Origin: Negativicutes bacterium
GTDB lineage: Bacteria; Bacillota_C; Negativicutes; Sporomusales_B; JARLHX01
Assembly (NCBI GenBank): GCA_031292015.1
Contig: JARLHY010000163.1
Coordinates: 12,528 to 76,527, forward strand
Length of the DNA stretch: 64,000 bases
Reading direction: 5' to 3'
The notes under the pieces are model-generated. The model was not told where the DNA came from. It searched no databases and saw only the letters and a program-made list of their open reading frames with translations. How positions within the stretch are numbered: position 1 is the stretch's first letter; the number at the start of each line of letters is the position of its first letter. Positions 15,432 through 22,666 of the stretch are shown piece by piece. Both the position numbers and the translations under genes were made by a program.

Positions 15432-16721
15432 TCACCTGCCATGAAGTACTTCCGCCGGACGCAGCGACAACAGCATCCTTACGGCCGGGAGACTGCCGGC
15501 CAGAGTAACAAGGAGAACCAGAACCGTCACCAGGGGAATCACCATCCCATTGGTCGCCACTGAGGCATTAAACACAGTCTGGCCGATAATCTGGGCAAAG
15601 CCCAGGCCGGAAAAATAGCCTATCACTCCGCCGGCCACAGCGGTCACCATCGTTTCAGCCAGAGTCAGCAGCAAAATGGCGGCGTCGGTGGCCCCCAGCG
15701 CCTTTAACAGCCCAATTTCCCTGCTGCGTTCCATCACACTGGTTGTAAGCATATTAGAGATTCCGAGCGCCGAACCCGCCAGGCTCAAAACCGTAATCAG
15801 CAGCATCAGCAGCTGGGTTTTCTGCAGAATGACCCCTTCGGACTCCGCCACCTGCCGGATGGGTTTGGCGCGAGCCCCGGGTATGGCCTCTTCGATCTGA
15901 TAGGCGATGGAACTCACGTAGGCGGTACAGTACCAGGTCTCCCACTCCTTCAGTGAAAGGCTTTTGGGGGCCCGGGCCGCCCTGCGGGCCAACTCGTTCT
16001 CCGGGGTTGTGATGGCACTCACCTCGACCTTGTCGACTTTACCCGCCAGGCCCATAATTCGCTGGGCAACAGCCAGCGGGACAAAAACTTCCTCATCTTC
16101 GCTGCCGCCGCTGTTGAAAATGCCCTGCACCTTCAGCCTCTCCCGCTGCTCCTGTCCCGGCAGCATCATCTCCAGTTCGTCCCCAGGCCGGATACCGAGC
16201 TTGCGGGCCAGAAGGCTGCCCACCATCGCCCCCTTGGGGTCGGTATCCTGCACCCAGTTTCCTTCCACTGCCCACCAGGCCTTAAGCTGCCTGATACCGG
16301 TTTCCACAACCTCGCCGGTGGGCAGTTCCAGCTTGCGGTTAAACCAGGTCCCGACAAGCTTGGCTTCGGTTCCGCCCTGGCCAAGGCTGGCTTTTGTTTC
16401 CAAGAAAGGCGCGAAATCCACAATATTATTGGCCCAGAAAATAGTTTTCAGCTTGCCCAGATCGACCTCCTGAAGATACTGACCGGCCACGCCGGCACCG
16501 GCCTCCGGTCCGTAAAGATCCTTCAGCACCGAGGCCGTCCGGGGCGTGACCGTGATATTGGCGCCATAAGCCTTCAGTTCCCGGTTTACTTTATCCCCTA
16601 CATCCAGCATCACATCAAGCATGGCTGTGGTTAGGGAAGTACCCAGGGCAACGGTCAGCGCCACCATGAGCATCCGGCGTCTCTGCCTGATAAGGGCTCC
16701 TTTGAGCATCTGCCAGAACAA
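15432..16721 (-). CDS. FtsX/MacB-type ABC permease (first of pair)
   Basis: The 429-residue protein has the same four-segment plan as its downstream neighbour: anchor near residue 20, large periplasmic domain, then three segments with ERSREIGLLKALGATD at about 335. The start is TTG at 16721 with GGAGGG 6-7 nt upstream. Sequence similarity between the two permeases suggests duplication. It is part of the iron-linked ABC module. Confidence 0.87.
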   Translation of the reverse strand: MFWQMLKGALIRQRRRMLMVALTVALGTSLTTAMLDVMLDVGDKVNRELKAYGANITVTPRTASVLKDLYGPEAGAGVAGQYLQEVDLGKLKTIFWANNIVDFAPFLETKASLGQGGTEAKLVGTWFNRKLELPTGEVVETGIRQLKAWWAVEGNWVQDTDPKGAMVGSLLARKLGIRPGDELEMMLPGQEQRERLKVQGIFNSGGSEDEEVFVPLAVAQRIMGLAGKVDKVEVSAITTPENELARRAARAPKSLSLKEWETWYCTAYVSSIAYQIEEAIPGARAKPIRQVAESEGVILQKTQLLMLLITVLSLAGSALGISNMLTTSVMERSREIGLLKALGATDAAILLLTLAETMVTAVAGGVIGYFSGLGFAQIIGQTVFNASVATNGMVIPLVTVLVLLVTLAGSLPAVRMLLSLRPAEVLHGR

Positions 16722-16733
16722 CGTTATCCCTCC

Positions 16734-17981
16734 CTAGCGAAACCGTTTTTTCTCTTTTTCCAGCGCCTCCGCCGGAATTACTATCTTCCCGGCTGCCATC
16801 TTAAATTCAAGGGGAACCGGATTGCAGCCGCCCTTGAAGCCGATGGTGGCTTTGTTCATCATGACGTCGCAGAGTTTGCACACCACCTGTCCCTCACGCT
16901 CGAAATAACCTGTTGGTCCGCAAATCTCACAGGCATCCAAACCGACGCCATAAGCCGAGCCGCTCTTTTTGATGATGATGAACCGCACCACCGTGCCGTT
17001 GGAAGCTGTATAGGCAAAGCGATGCAAACTGCCATCCTCCACCGTTGTCACGGGAATATTGATCTGGCCTTGCTGGACAGTCACCTTTACGGCCGGAGAA
17101 AGCTCCATTTTCTTGTCGGCGTAAGCCTGACCGACTGTAACCAAGAAAAATGCAAGGAAAAGGCTCACCGCGCTAGCCGCTCCCCACCGTAACTGCCTGC
17201 GGGCCACAGCCAAAATTTTCCGGTACTGTGCCGGATTGAGTCCTTTTTCGTGATCCGGTTTACGCTGCAAAAAGAGGAGTACCGGCGCGCAAAACGTCAC
17301 AACCAACACAGCGCAAAAGAACCAGTCCAGATGATTAATAAGGGGAACCATCATCGCCAACAGCCCTTTGCCCATTGGCACAAGACCCTTTCCTAACAGT
17401 ATCTGAAGTTCAACAATCGCTTGCTGAAGCATAGATACAAAAAAGCCAGCCGTGATAACGGCTAATGATCTGCCGTCATGCAAACTGCGCACCACCCGGA
17501 AAACGGCCAGCCCGACCAGCACAGCCAGACCAAGGCCAAGGAAAAGGCCCGCCACTTGAAACGCCAATTCCGTCCAAGGCAGCGTCGAGGCAGGAGTCAA
17601 AAACTTGGCGGCAAAAAGAAAAAAGTCCAGTCCGCTATATAGAAACAAAGCGCTGGCTACGACAAAGACGGTCCACTCCGGAATGTCCCCCTCGCGAAGA
17701 TCCCCCTTTTTATATGCCCGCCAGAAGAAAAAGAGCATAAGCGCTTCTGACACAAGGGCGAAGCCTAATACCCATCCTTCGTAAGTCTCCCGCTTTATAA
17801 ACAGGGAATTATATCGCAAAACAGCAACCGCAAATGCAGCGATACTTCCCAAAAGCACGCCCCGCCAGGCCCGATTGAGCAGAAGTCCCGACTGGCGTTT
17901 CCAGATGATGGACATCATCATCGCCAAGGGAATGATGGCTGTGGTGGCATTTTTCATCACCGGTATTAGATATTGCAGCAT
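16734..17981 (-). CDS. DUF2318 membrane protein with Fe-S or metal-binding CxxC pairs
   Basis: The 415-residue protein has about eight to nine transmembrane segments in residues 1-305. The DUF2318 domain is at the extracytoplasmic C-terminus. Cys pairs CEIC (351-354) and CKLC (368-371) plus Cys386 in GGCNPVPL are the likely metal ligands. The family is annotated as Fe-S containing and is the counterpart of Cj1660 in the Campylobacter p19 operon. The gene lies between p19 and the permease pair, as there. It may pass electrons or bind iron during uptake (inference). The ATG is preceded by AAAGGAG. Confidence 0.88.
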   Translation of the reverse strand: MLQYLIPVMKNATTAIIPLAMMMSIIWKRQSGLLLNRAWRGVLLGSIAAFAVAVLRYNSLFIKRETYEGWVLGFALVSEALMLFFFWRAYKKGDLREGDIPEWTVFVVASALFLYSGLDFFLFAAKFLTPASTLPWTELAFQVAGLFLGLGLAVLVGLAVFRVVRSLHDGRSLAVITAGFFVSMLQQAIVELQILLGKGLVPMGKGLLAMMVPLINHLDWFFCAVLVVTFCAPVLLFLQRKPDHEKGLNPAQYRKILAVARRQLRWGAASAVSLFLAFFLVTVGQAYADKKMELSPAVKVTVQQGQINIPVTTVEDGSLHRFAYTASNGTVVRFIIIKKSGSAYGVGLDACEICGPTGYFEREGQVVCKLCDVMMNKATIGFKGGCNPVPLEFKMAAGKIVIPAEALEKEKKRFR

Positions 17982-18066
17982 CGTTTTCTCCTTTCCAACT
18001 TGTTACTCAGCGGATCGGGAAAGGTCCGGGAAACGTTTCCCGGACCCAGCTCCCCTTAGCATTTCC

Positions 18067-18624
18067 TTACCATTTTCTCGGAATGTAGTCAAAGTCCCAA
18101 CTGGCAACGATCGGGCTGTTCCAAAAACGGCCTTCAACACCGGTCTCCTTGTCAACATGGAGCATGAAGCCCTGTCTTTCCGGATTTTCAATGGTATATT
18201 CCATTTTGTATTTGCCTGCTCCCAGCATTTTCACATTAGCACCGTAGTGGGGTCCGTCGCTGGCATTCATCGGCATCAGATTGCCTTCTATAACCTCGCC
18301 GGTATCCACTTTCGTAAGGGTGTAGTGCACGCTGAGGTAAGGAATCCAATCTCCATTGCCAAAGCCGACTTTATTGTCTTCGGTAGCATGAATATCTGTC
18401 TCCAGATGAATGTCGGCTTTGTCAGGAGTCAGGCCCATGCCTTCCGGTTCCATGGGTACAGGTTGAAAATAGACAACCTCGATCTTAATCCCTTCCATTT
18501 CCTGTGCATCACCGATGGGATATTCTTGGAAACCTTTTTTCTCCTCGGCAAAACCCTGGGTTCCCATTGCAAATAGAGCCAGCACTGTAACCAATACCAT
18601 TAACAAAGATTTTCCTTTTGTCAT
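18067..18624 (-). CDS. Periplasmic iron-transport protein P19/FetP/Tp34 family
   Basis: The 185-residue protein has a signal peptide of about 26 residues ending GFA, then the family core: EYPIGDAQ, VVYFQPVPMEPEGMG (Met63 region), ADIHLETDIHA (His73, His79), GPHYGANV (His126) and MLHVD (His156). The conserved His/Met residues form the copper and ferric binding sites in Campylobacter P19 and E. coli FetP. Partner of the FTR1 permease encoded 85 bp upstream. The ATG at 18624 is chosen over the GTG at 18633 because GGAG lies 8 nt from it. Confidence 0.93.
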   Translation of the reverse strand: MTKGKSLLMVLVTVLALFAMGTQGFAEEKKGFQEYPIGDAQEMEGIKIEVVYFQPVPMEPEGMGLTPDKADIHLETDIHATEDNKVGFGNGDWIPYLSVHYTLTKVDTGEVIEGNLMPMNASDGPHYGANVKMLGAGKYKMEYTIENPERQGFMLHVDKETGVEGRFWNSPIVASWDFDYIPRKW

Positions 18625-18709
18625 TATGTACACTCCTTTTTTTCGTTTCGCTCAATCACCGGTGGAAATAGTTCCTCCGGTTCAAACCTCACGTCAGTCG
18701 CTTTCACAA

Positions 18710-19900
18710 CTATACCGAAATATGAAGATTTGTTTTTCGCCGCTGATAAATCACCCCTCCCACTGCCAGCAGGATCAGAGCGATCTGGGGTAACACGGTC
18801 TCCCATGTTGGATAAATCCCCAGGATATCAATGGTCGGAATTGCGGGTGCGGATGTCACTCCGACAAATCCACCTTCTTGCAGTTCTTTCACCCCACCGC
18901 CGGCAAAGCTGATGGCCATCAGATACATCAGGCCGCTTGTGCCTACAAAGAAAGGTTTCAACGGCATTTTCATGCTGCCATAGCGAACTAGCAGGAAAAT
19001 ACCCACTAAGGCCAAGCAGCCCGCACCAAAGCCACTCCAAATCATCCCGCCCTGATCCCCGGCCTCACTGAACAAGGCTTGATAGAAAAGAACGGTTTCT
19101 GCTCCTTCCCGGTAAACTGCCAGAAAAGCTGCCGCCCCTAAAGATAGGGCGTTGCCACTGCTCAAAGAAGCTTGGACCTTGCCTTCAATATAGCTCTTCC
19201 AGGCTTTTGCCTCCGCCTTGCTAATCATCCAATAGCTAACTGAGAAGAGGACAATCGTGGCCAGCAACATGGTTGCGCCTTCCAAAAGTTCCTGATTCGC
19301 ACCACTGATACTGAAAACTTTTTGTAGCAATATGGCTGTCAAAAAACTCGCTCCTATAGCCGCGACAGAGCTATAGTAGACAATACGCGTTTTGGAACCG
19401 TTTCCTGATTTAATCAGGTAGGCGATGATGGCACCGATAACTAAAATAGCCTCGAAACCTTCACGAACCAATATGAGTAGAGCTGCCAGGAACATTTCCA
19501 TCGGGCTTTGCTGTTTATTGCCTCCGATTTGAGCTGCATCTTCACGCATCATCTTAATCAATGTGTTCATTTCTTTTTGAACTTGGGAGGCAGGTGCCTG
19601 ATTAGTCATTAATTTTTTAATTGTACTGTACCCATATTCTTCTGTACTGGCCCGGCGACCGGAAATCTTGGATTTTATGGCGATTTCCAGGCCTTCCTTT
19701 TCATACAGGCCATAGTAAGCATCGTTAACCAGATTTTTGGCTTTTTCCACATCACCGCTCTTATATACGGCAAGCGACTGTTTCATGGTAAGTTCAATTT
19801 TATCGATCACTTTGTCCCAAGACCCTGCCGCGGATACTGAGGTTTGGCCGGCCAGCGCCAGAATGAGTGGCACCAGCAGAATAAGCAATATTTTACGCAT
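18710..19900 (-). CDS. FTR1-family iron permease
   Basis: FTR1/EfeU/FetM permeases take up iron across the inner membrane. This 396-residue protein has a signal peptide (to about 24), a roughly 110-residue periplasmic helical domain, and about seven transmembrane segments. Both iron motifs are present: REGFE (146-150) and REGAE (264-268). It is first in an operon with p19, DUF2318, two FtsX permeases, an ABC ATPase and an FMN-binding lipoprotein, the same set as C. jejuni Cj1658-Cj1663. A Fur box lies 42 bp upstream of the start, so iron repression is expected. Confidence 0.93.
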   Translation of the reverse strand: MRKILLILLVPLILALAGQTSVSAAGSWDKVIDKIELTMKQSLAVYKSGDVEKAKNLVNDAYYGLYEKEGLEIAIKSKISGRRASTEEYGYSTIKKLMTNQAPASQVQKEMNTLIKMMREDAAQIGGNKQQSPMEMFLAALLILVREGFEAILVIGAIIAYLIKSGNGSKTRIVYYSSVAAIGASFLTAILLQKVFSISGANQELLEGATMLLATIVLFSVSYWMISKAEAKAWKSYIEGKVQASLSSGNALSLGAAAFLAVYREGAETVLFYQALFSEAGDQGGMIWSGFGAGCLALVGIFLLVRYGSMKMPLKPFFVGTSGLMYLMAISFAGGGVKELQEGGFVGVTSAPAIPTIDILGIYPTWETVLPQIALILLAVGGVIYQRRKTNLHISV

Positions 19901-19941
19901 GTTTTCACCCCCTTTCCTGTTGCATTTTACTTCAGCTTATT

Positions 19942-19960
19942 GATAATAGTAATCATTTTC
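19942..19960. promoter_or_regulatory. Fur box upstream of FTR1 operon
   Basis: The sequence GATAATAGTAATCATTTTC matches the 19-bp consensus GATAATGATAATCATTATC at all but about three positions. It lies 42-60 bp upstream of the FTR1 start codon, where it would overlap the promoter. Confidence 0.85.
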
Positions 19961-19976
19961 ATTGTATATGGTTTTT

Positions 19977-20008
19977 AAAAAGCAGGTTGCTGTTTTATCC
20001 TGCTTTTT
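19977..20008 (-). terminator. Terminator after the porin gene
   Basis: The arms AAAAAGCAGG (19977-19986) and CCTGCTTTTT (19999-20008) continue on the minus strand into further A/T-rich sequence. It separates the porin transcript from the Fur-controlled FTR1 promoter immediately downstream. Confidence 0.75.
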
Positions 20009-20022
20009 GAAGAAACAAGCGT

Positions 20023-20979
20023 TTAGAAGCTATGGGTAATGGTTGCTTCGAGTTTGGTATTCTTCTGCCCGGTACTGATAAACTTCTGATCCTTGTAAAC
20101 AACCTCCAGGTTGTCGGCATCACTGAGTTTATGAGTCACACCGTAATAGATACCCCTGTTATCGTTGTCGAAATCGCTTTGTTTTCCCATATCGCCGTTG
20201 GTTTCGACCCTGAAGCCGGTGATATAGACCGCCGTCTTGTCATCAAAACCATAGTTCATGGTTGCCGCATAGGCTTTATTGTCGGCGCTGCTGCTTGACT
20301 TGGTGTACTCGCCGGTCAGACTGCTCTTGCCGAATTTATAAGTTCCGTCCATCGCCCAATGATTCGTACTTCCATTGGCGCTGTCCTGATAACGTCCCAG
20401 GGTGACGCCCCAGTTCAAGTTCTCTGCCGGGTTGAAGCCGGTCCGGACTGCGTAAATCTTGTTATCCTGAGCTCCGGGGTTATCCTCCTGGACAATGGCG
20501 GCCGACAGGTCGACAATTCCTACTTTACCGGCCGCGGTGAGACCATCCACAAAAAAATGCTTGCCGACATTGCTGTAAGGCCGGCTGTAGAGCAGAGCGG
20601 TTGTCCCGATTGTCAGGTCCTGGCGGCCAAACTTGTAAACAACGTCGTCCGCCTTGCGGGTCAACCCGAACTGATCAAGGCTAACTACCGATTTCCGGTC
20701 CGGACCGTAAACGGAATCAACATTATAGTCGGAAAGCGCCGGCTGCGTCGCATACTGCGCTCCCAGGCGGGTGTAAAGCGACCACCCTGCCCCGAGATCG
20801 GCCTCGCCTTTAAGTTTAAGTGTATACATGCTGCCGGAAGTGGTGGGCGCCTCACTGGCGGTATCTCTTTCGTATTTTACGGAAACATCGCCGCTCAGTT
20901 TGACCGGCTCAGCCGCAAAAACCGCCGGAACCATCGAAAGACTTAACCCTACTGCCATCATTGCTATCTTTTTCTTCAT
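20023..20979 (-). CDS. Outer-membrane porin (beta-barrel)
   Basis: The 318-residue protein has a signal peptide cut after VFA (about 22). Alternating amphipathic strands follow throughout, and the C-terminal residue is Phe (ATITHSF), the usual recognition end for barrel assembly. Early residues VKLSGDVSVKYERD are typical of Negativicutes porins. It is direct evidence that the organism has an outer membrane. It lies downstream of DUF2325 and DUF3793 in the iron block. Whether it shares their Fur-controlled transcript is open: only 81 bp separate it from DUF2325, and I see no Fur box there. Substrate unknown. Confidence 0.88.
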   Translation of the reverse strand: MKKKIAMMAVGLSLSMVPAVFAAEPVKLSGDVSVKYERDTASEAPTTSGSMYTLKLKGEADLGAGWSLYTRLGAQYATQPALSDYNVDSVYGPDRKSVVSLDQFGLTRKADDVVYKFGRQDLTIGTTALLYSRPYSNVGKHFFVDGLTAAGKVGIVDLSAAIVQEDNPGAQDNKIYAVRTGFNPAENLNWGVTLGRYQDSANGSTNHWAMDGTYKFGKSSLTGEYTKSSSSADNKAYAATMNYGFDDKTAVYITGFRVETNGDMGKQSDFDNDNRGIYYGVTHKLSDADNLEVVYKDQKFISTGQKNTKLEATITHSF

Positions 20980-21060
20980 ACTGTCACCCTCTCTTTCATT
21001 TACAAAGCTCCGTTTGCCGCTACCCCAGGCACCTTTTGCCTGTCTTCATCCGCCCCCCCT

Positions 21061-21354
21061 TCAGTCTTTTTTGAAGATGATGCCTGCCAGTCTTTCCTCC
21101 ACCGCCCGCCAGGAGCGTTTGGCAAAAACCAGGGGTATGGCCCGGGCTTTCGCCAGACTCTTCACGTTTTGCGCGGTACCGTGGTTGACATAGTCAGTCA
21201 GGACCACAACAAAGGCCGTAGCTTTGGGCAGGTTAATTCTGCTTTTGTCCGACGCTTTTCGGCCGGATATATGTACAAGCTCGGTGACTCCCAGGGAGTA
21301 CAGATTTTTTTCAATCCCGCCAAGATAATCGCCGCCGATAACTACAACCGACAT
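21061..21354 (-). CDS. DUF2325 family protein
   Basis: The 97-residue cytosolic protein starts with MSVVVIGGDYLGG, the family's nucleotide-binding-like first strand and loop. It has HISGRKASDK at about 28-37 and VVVLTDYVNHGT in the middle, the DUF2325 conserved stretches. The function of the family is unknown. It is placed 36 bp after the DUF3793 gene behind a Fur box, so it is probably iron-regulated. SD GGAGGG precedes the ATG. Confidence 0.85.
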   Translation of the reverse strand: MSVVVIGGDYLGGIEKNLYSLGVTELVHISGRKASDKSRINLPKATAFVVVLTDYVNHGTAQNVKSLAKARAIPLVFAKRSWRAVEERLAGIIFKKD

Positions 21355-21390
21355 AGCTGTGCCCTCCGTTCTTTTTTAAATTTTGCTCTG

Positions 21391-21996
21391 TTACGCTGAA
21401 GCACTCTCCTCCAGGGCCTGCAGCCGGCAAATCCGCTGCATGACCTTGCTTTTGGCCCTGTCATAAAGCTGAAACAGGTTGCTGGCCTGCCGGGGCTCGT
21501 GATATACCTTCCAGTAGCCGCAGAGCAGGCAGTCCGCTCCCTTGTTGTCGATAAAGCCTGTCACATCCTTTGCCGGAATGCCTAACAGCAAGCCTACTTC
21601 ATGGGGGAAGACCTGTTCAAATTTGGCCTGCAGCAGCGGGAGAATCTGCGCCGCCGTCACTGCGCTCTCATAACCCATTCTTCGCAATAGCGCCCTGGTT
21701 TCGCTGCAATCAAGCATGCTTTCCAGCAGATCGTGGCGATAGAATAATACCAGGGTATGTTTTTCGCTGTTTTTCATTTCAAAATACTGCAGCTGCAGTA
21801 CCGCCTCTGCCTCCGGCTTGAATTTGCCCCAGAGCTGGCGGAGGTTTCTGCCATGAGCACCGAAAGACATTAAGGTAGCCGGCTTTAACCCCATGAGCGT
21901 CGGTGCGACCTCACATGCCACCTTCGCCAATAGATAGTCGCGATCTTCCAGGGAAGGCAAAATGTCGTTGAATCTTCTCAGCAAACCAGTGTTCAA
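21391..21996 (-). CDS. DUF3793 family protein, Fur-regulated
   Basis: The 201-residue soluble protein carries the DUF3793 stretch FPHEVGLLLGIPAKDVTGFI at about 145-164, followed by the Cys-containing DCLLCGYWKVY. The frame is open to 22053, but the extra residues translate the Fur box. The real start is taken as TTG at 21996 with GGAGG 7 nt upstream. DUF3793 is found mainly in anaerobic Firmicutes, often beside iron genes; the function is unknown. The Fur box at 22033-22051 and the following DUF2325 gene suggest an iron-starvation pair. Confidence 0.82.
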   Translation of the reverse strand: MNTGLLRRFNDILPSLEDRDYLLAKVACEVAPTLMGLKPATLMSFGAHGRNLRQLWGKFKPEAEAVLQLQYFEMKNSEKHTLVLFYRHDLLESMLDCSETRALLRRMGYESAVTAAQILPLLQAKFEQVFPHEVGLLLGIPAKDVTGFIDNKGADCLLCGYWKVYHEPRQASNLFQLYDRAKSKVMQRICRLQALEESASA

Positions 21997-22032
21997 AGCT
22001 CCACCTCCGCAGTATTTTTTTATGATATTGTT

Positions 22033-22051
22033 GATAATAGTAATCATTATC
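22033..22051. promoter_or_regulatory. Fur box upstream of DUF3793/DUF2325
   Basis: The sequence GATAATAGTAATCATTATC differs from the consensus at only two positions, the best of the Fur sites in the window. It is 37 bp upstream of the chosen TTG start and 106 bp downstream of the fur stop codon. Confidence 0.9.
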
Positions 22052-22156
22052 ATTTAACCGTTAATAAAATTGTCCTTTTGTTCGGAATCAAGGAACCTGA
22101 CCTTGATTCCGGCTGCAAGGACTGCTTCAGAAAAGTTGCGCTTAGATTTCACTCGC

Positions 22157-22591
22157 TTACCCGTTCTTCAGGCACTCTGGACAAATGCCATAGGCTTCGA
22201 CCCGGGTCCGCAGTATTTTAAATTTATTTTTTCGGCCCAGCTTGTTTTGAAACACCTCAACTTCAGGGTCTGTATCTTCAATAAGCCGGCGGCATTTAAT
22301 GCAGATTAGATGATGATGGCCTTCCTTTTCCAGTTCATAACGGAAATTTCCGTCGCCGTGTCTGAAGCCGCTGGCCAGGCCGCATTCACACAGCAGATTT
22401 ATCGTTCTGTAAACGGTGGCCATCCCGATGCTGGGATCCTTCTCTTTGGTTTTGTAATATAATTCTTCAACAGTCAAATGCGCATCGGCATGAGCAATAA
22501 CTTCGAGAATGGCTCTGCGTTGCCGCGTTATTCGCAGTTCTTTGTTGTTTAGATAGTCGCATAAAACCGCTTCAAGTTTTTCAAGCTGCAT
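22157..22591 (-). CDS. fur: Fur-family ferric uptake regulator
   Basis: The 144-residue protein has an N-terminal winged helix (recognition helix around MATVYRTINLL, 57-67) and a C-terminal dimerisation domain with the HHH metal motif (92-94). Structural zinc pairs are CIKC (97-100) and CPEC (137-140). Both pairs and the His cluster are kept. The gene lies 75 bp downstream of feoB in the same direction. Together with Fur boxes at three operons of this block this makes an iron sensor the best call rather than Zur or PerR. The ATG at 22591 has GGAGAGG upstream; the longer frame to 22648 lacks an SD. Confidence 0.9.
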   Translation of the reverse strand: MQLEKLEAVLCDYLNNKELRITRQRRAILEVIAHADAHLTVEELYYKTKEKDPSIGMATVYRTINLLCECGLASGFRHGDGNFRYELEKEGHHHLICIKCRRLIEDTDPEVEVFQNKLGRKNKFKILRTRVEAYGICPECLKNG

Positions 22592-22666
22592 GCTGCCCTC
22601 TCCGAGCCAAGCGGTCGCGGCGGCGGACAAGTTCCGCCACCACGCCATAGGCTTTGTGCTCTCACC

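Noticed and set aside
21997..22053. N-terminal extension of the DUF3793 protein
   Set aside because: The extra codons overlap the Fur box and the SD for the TTG start lies downstream.
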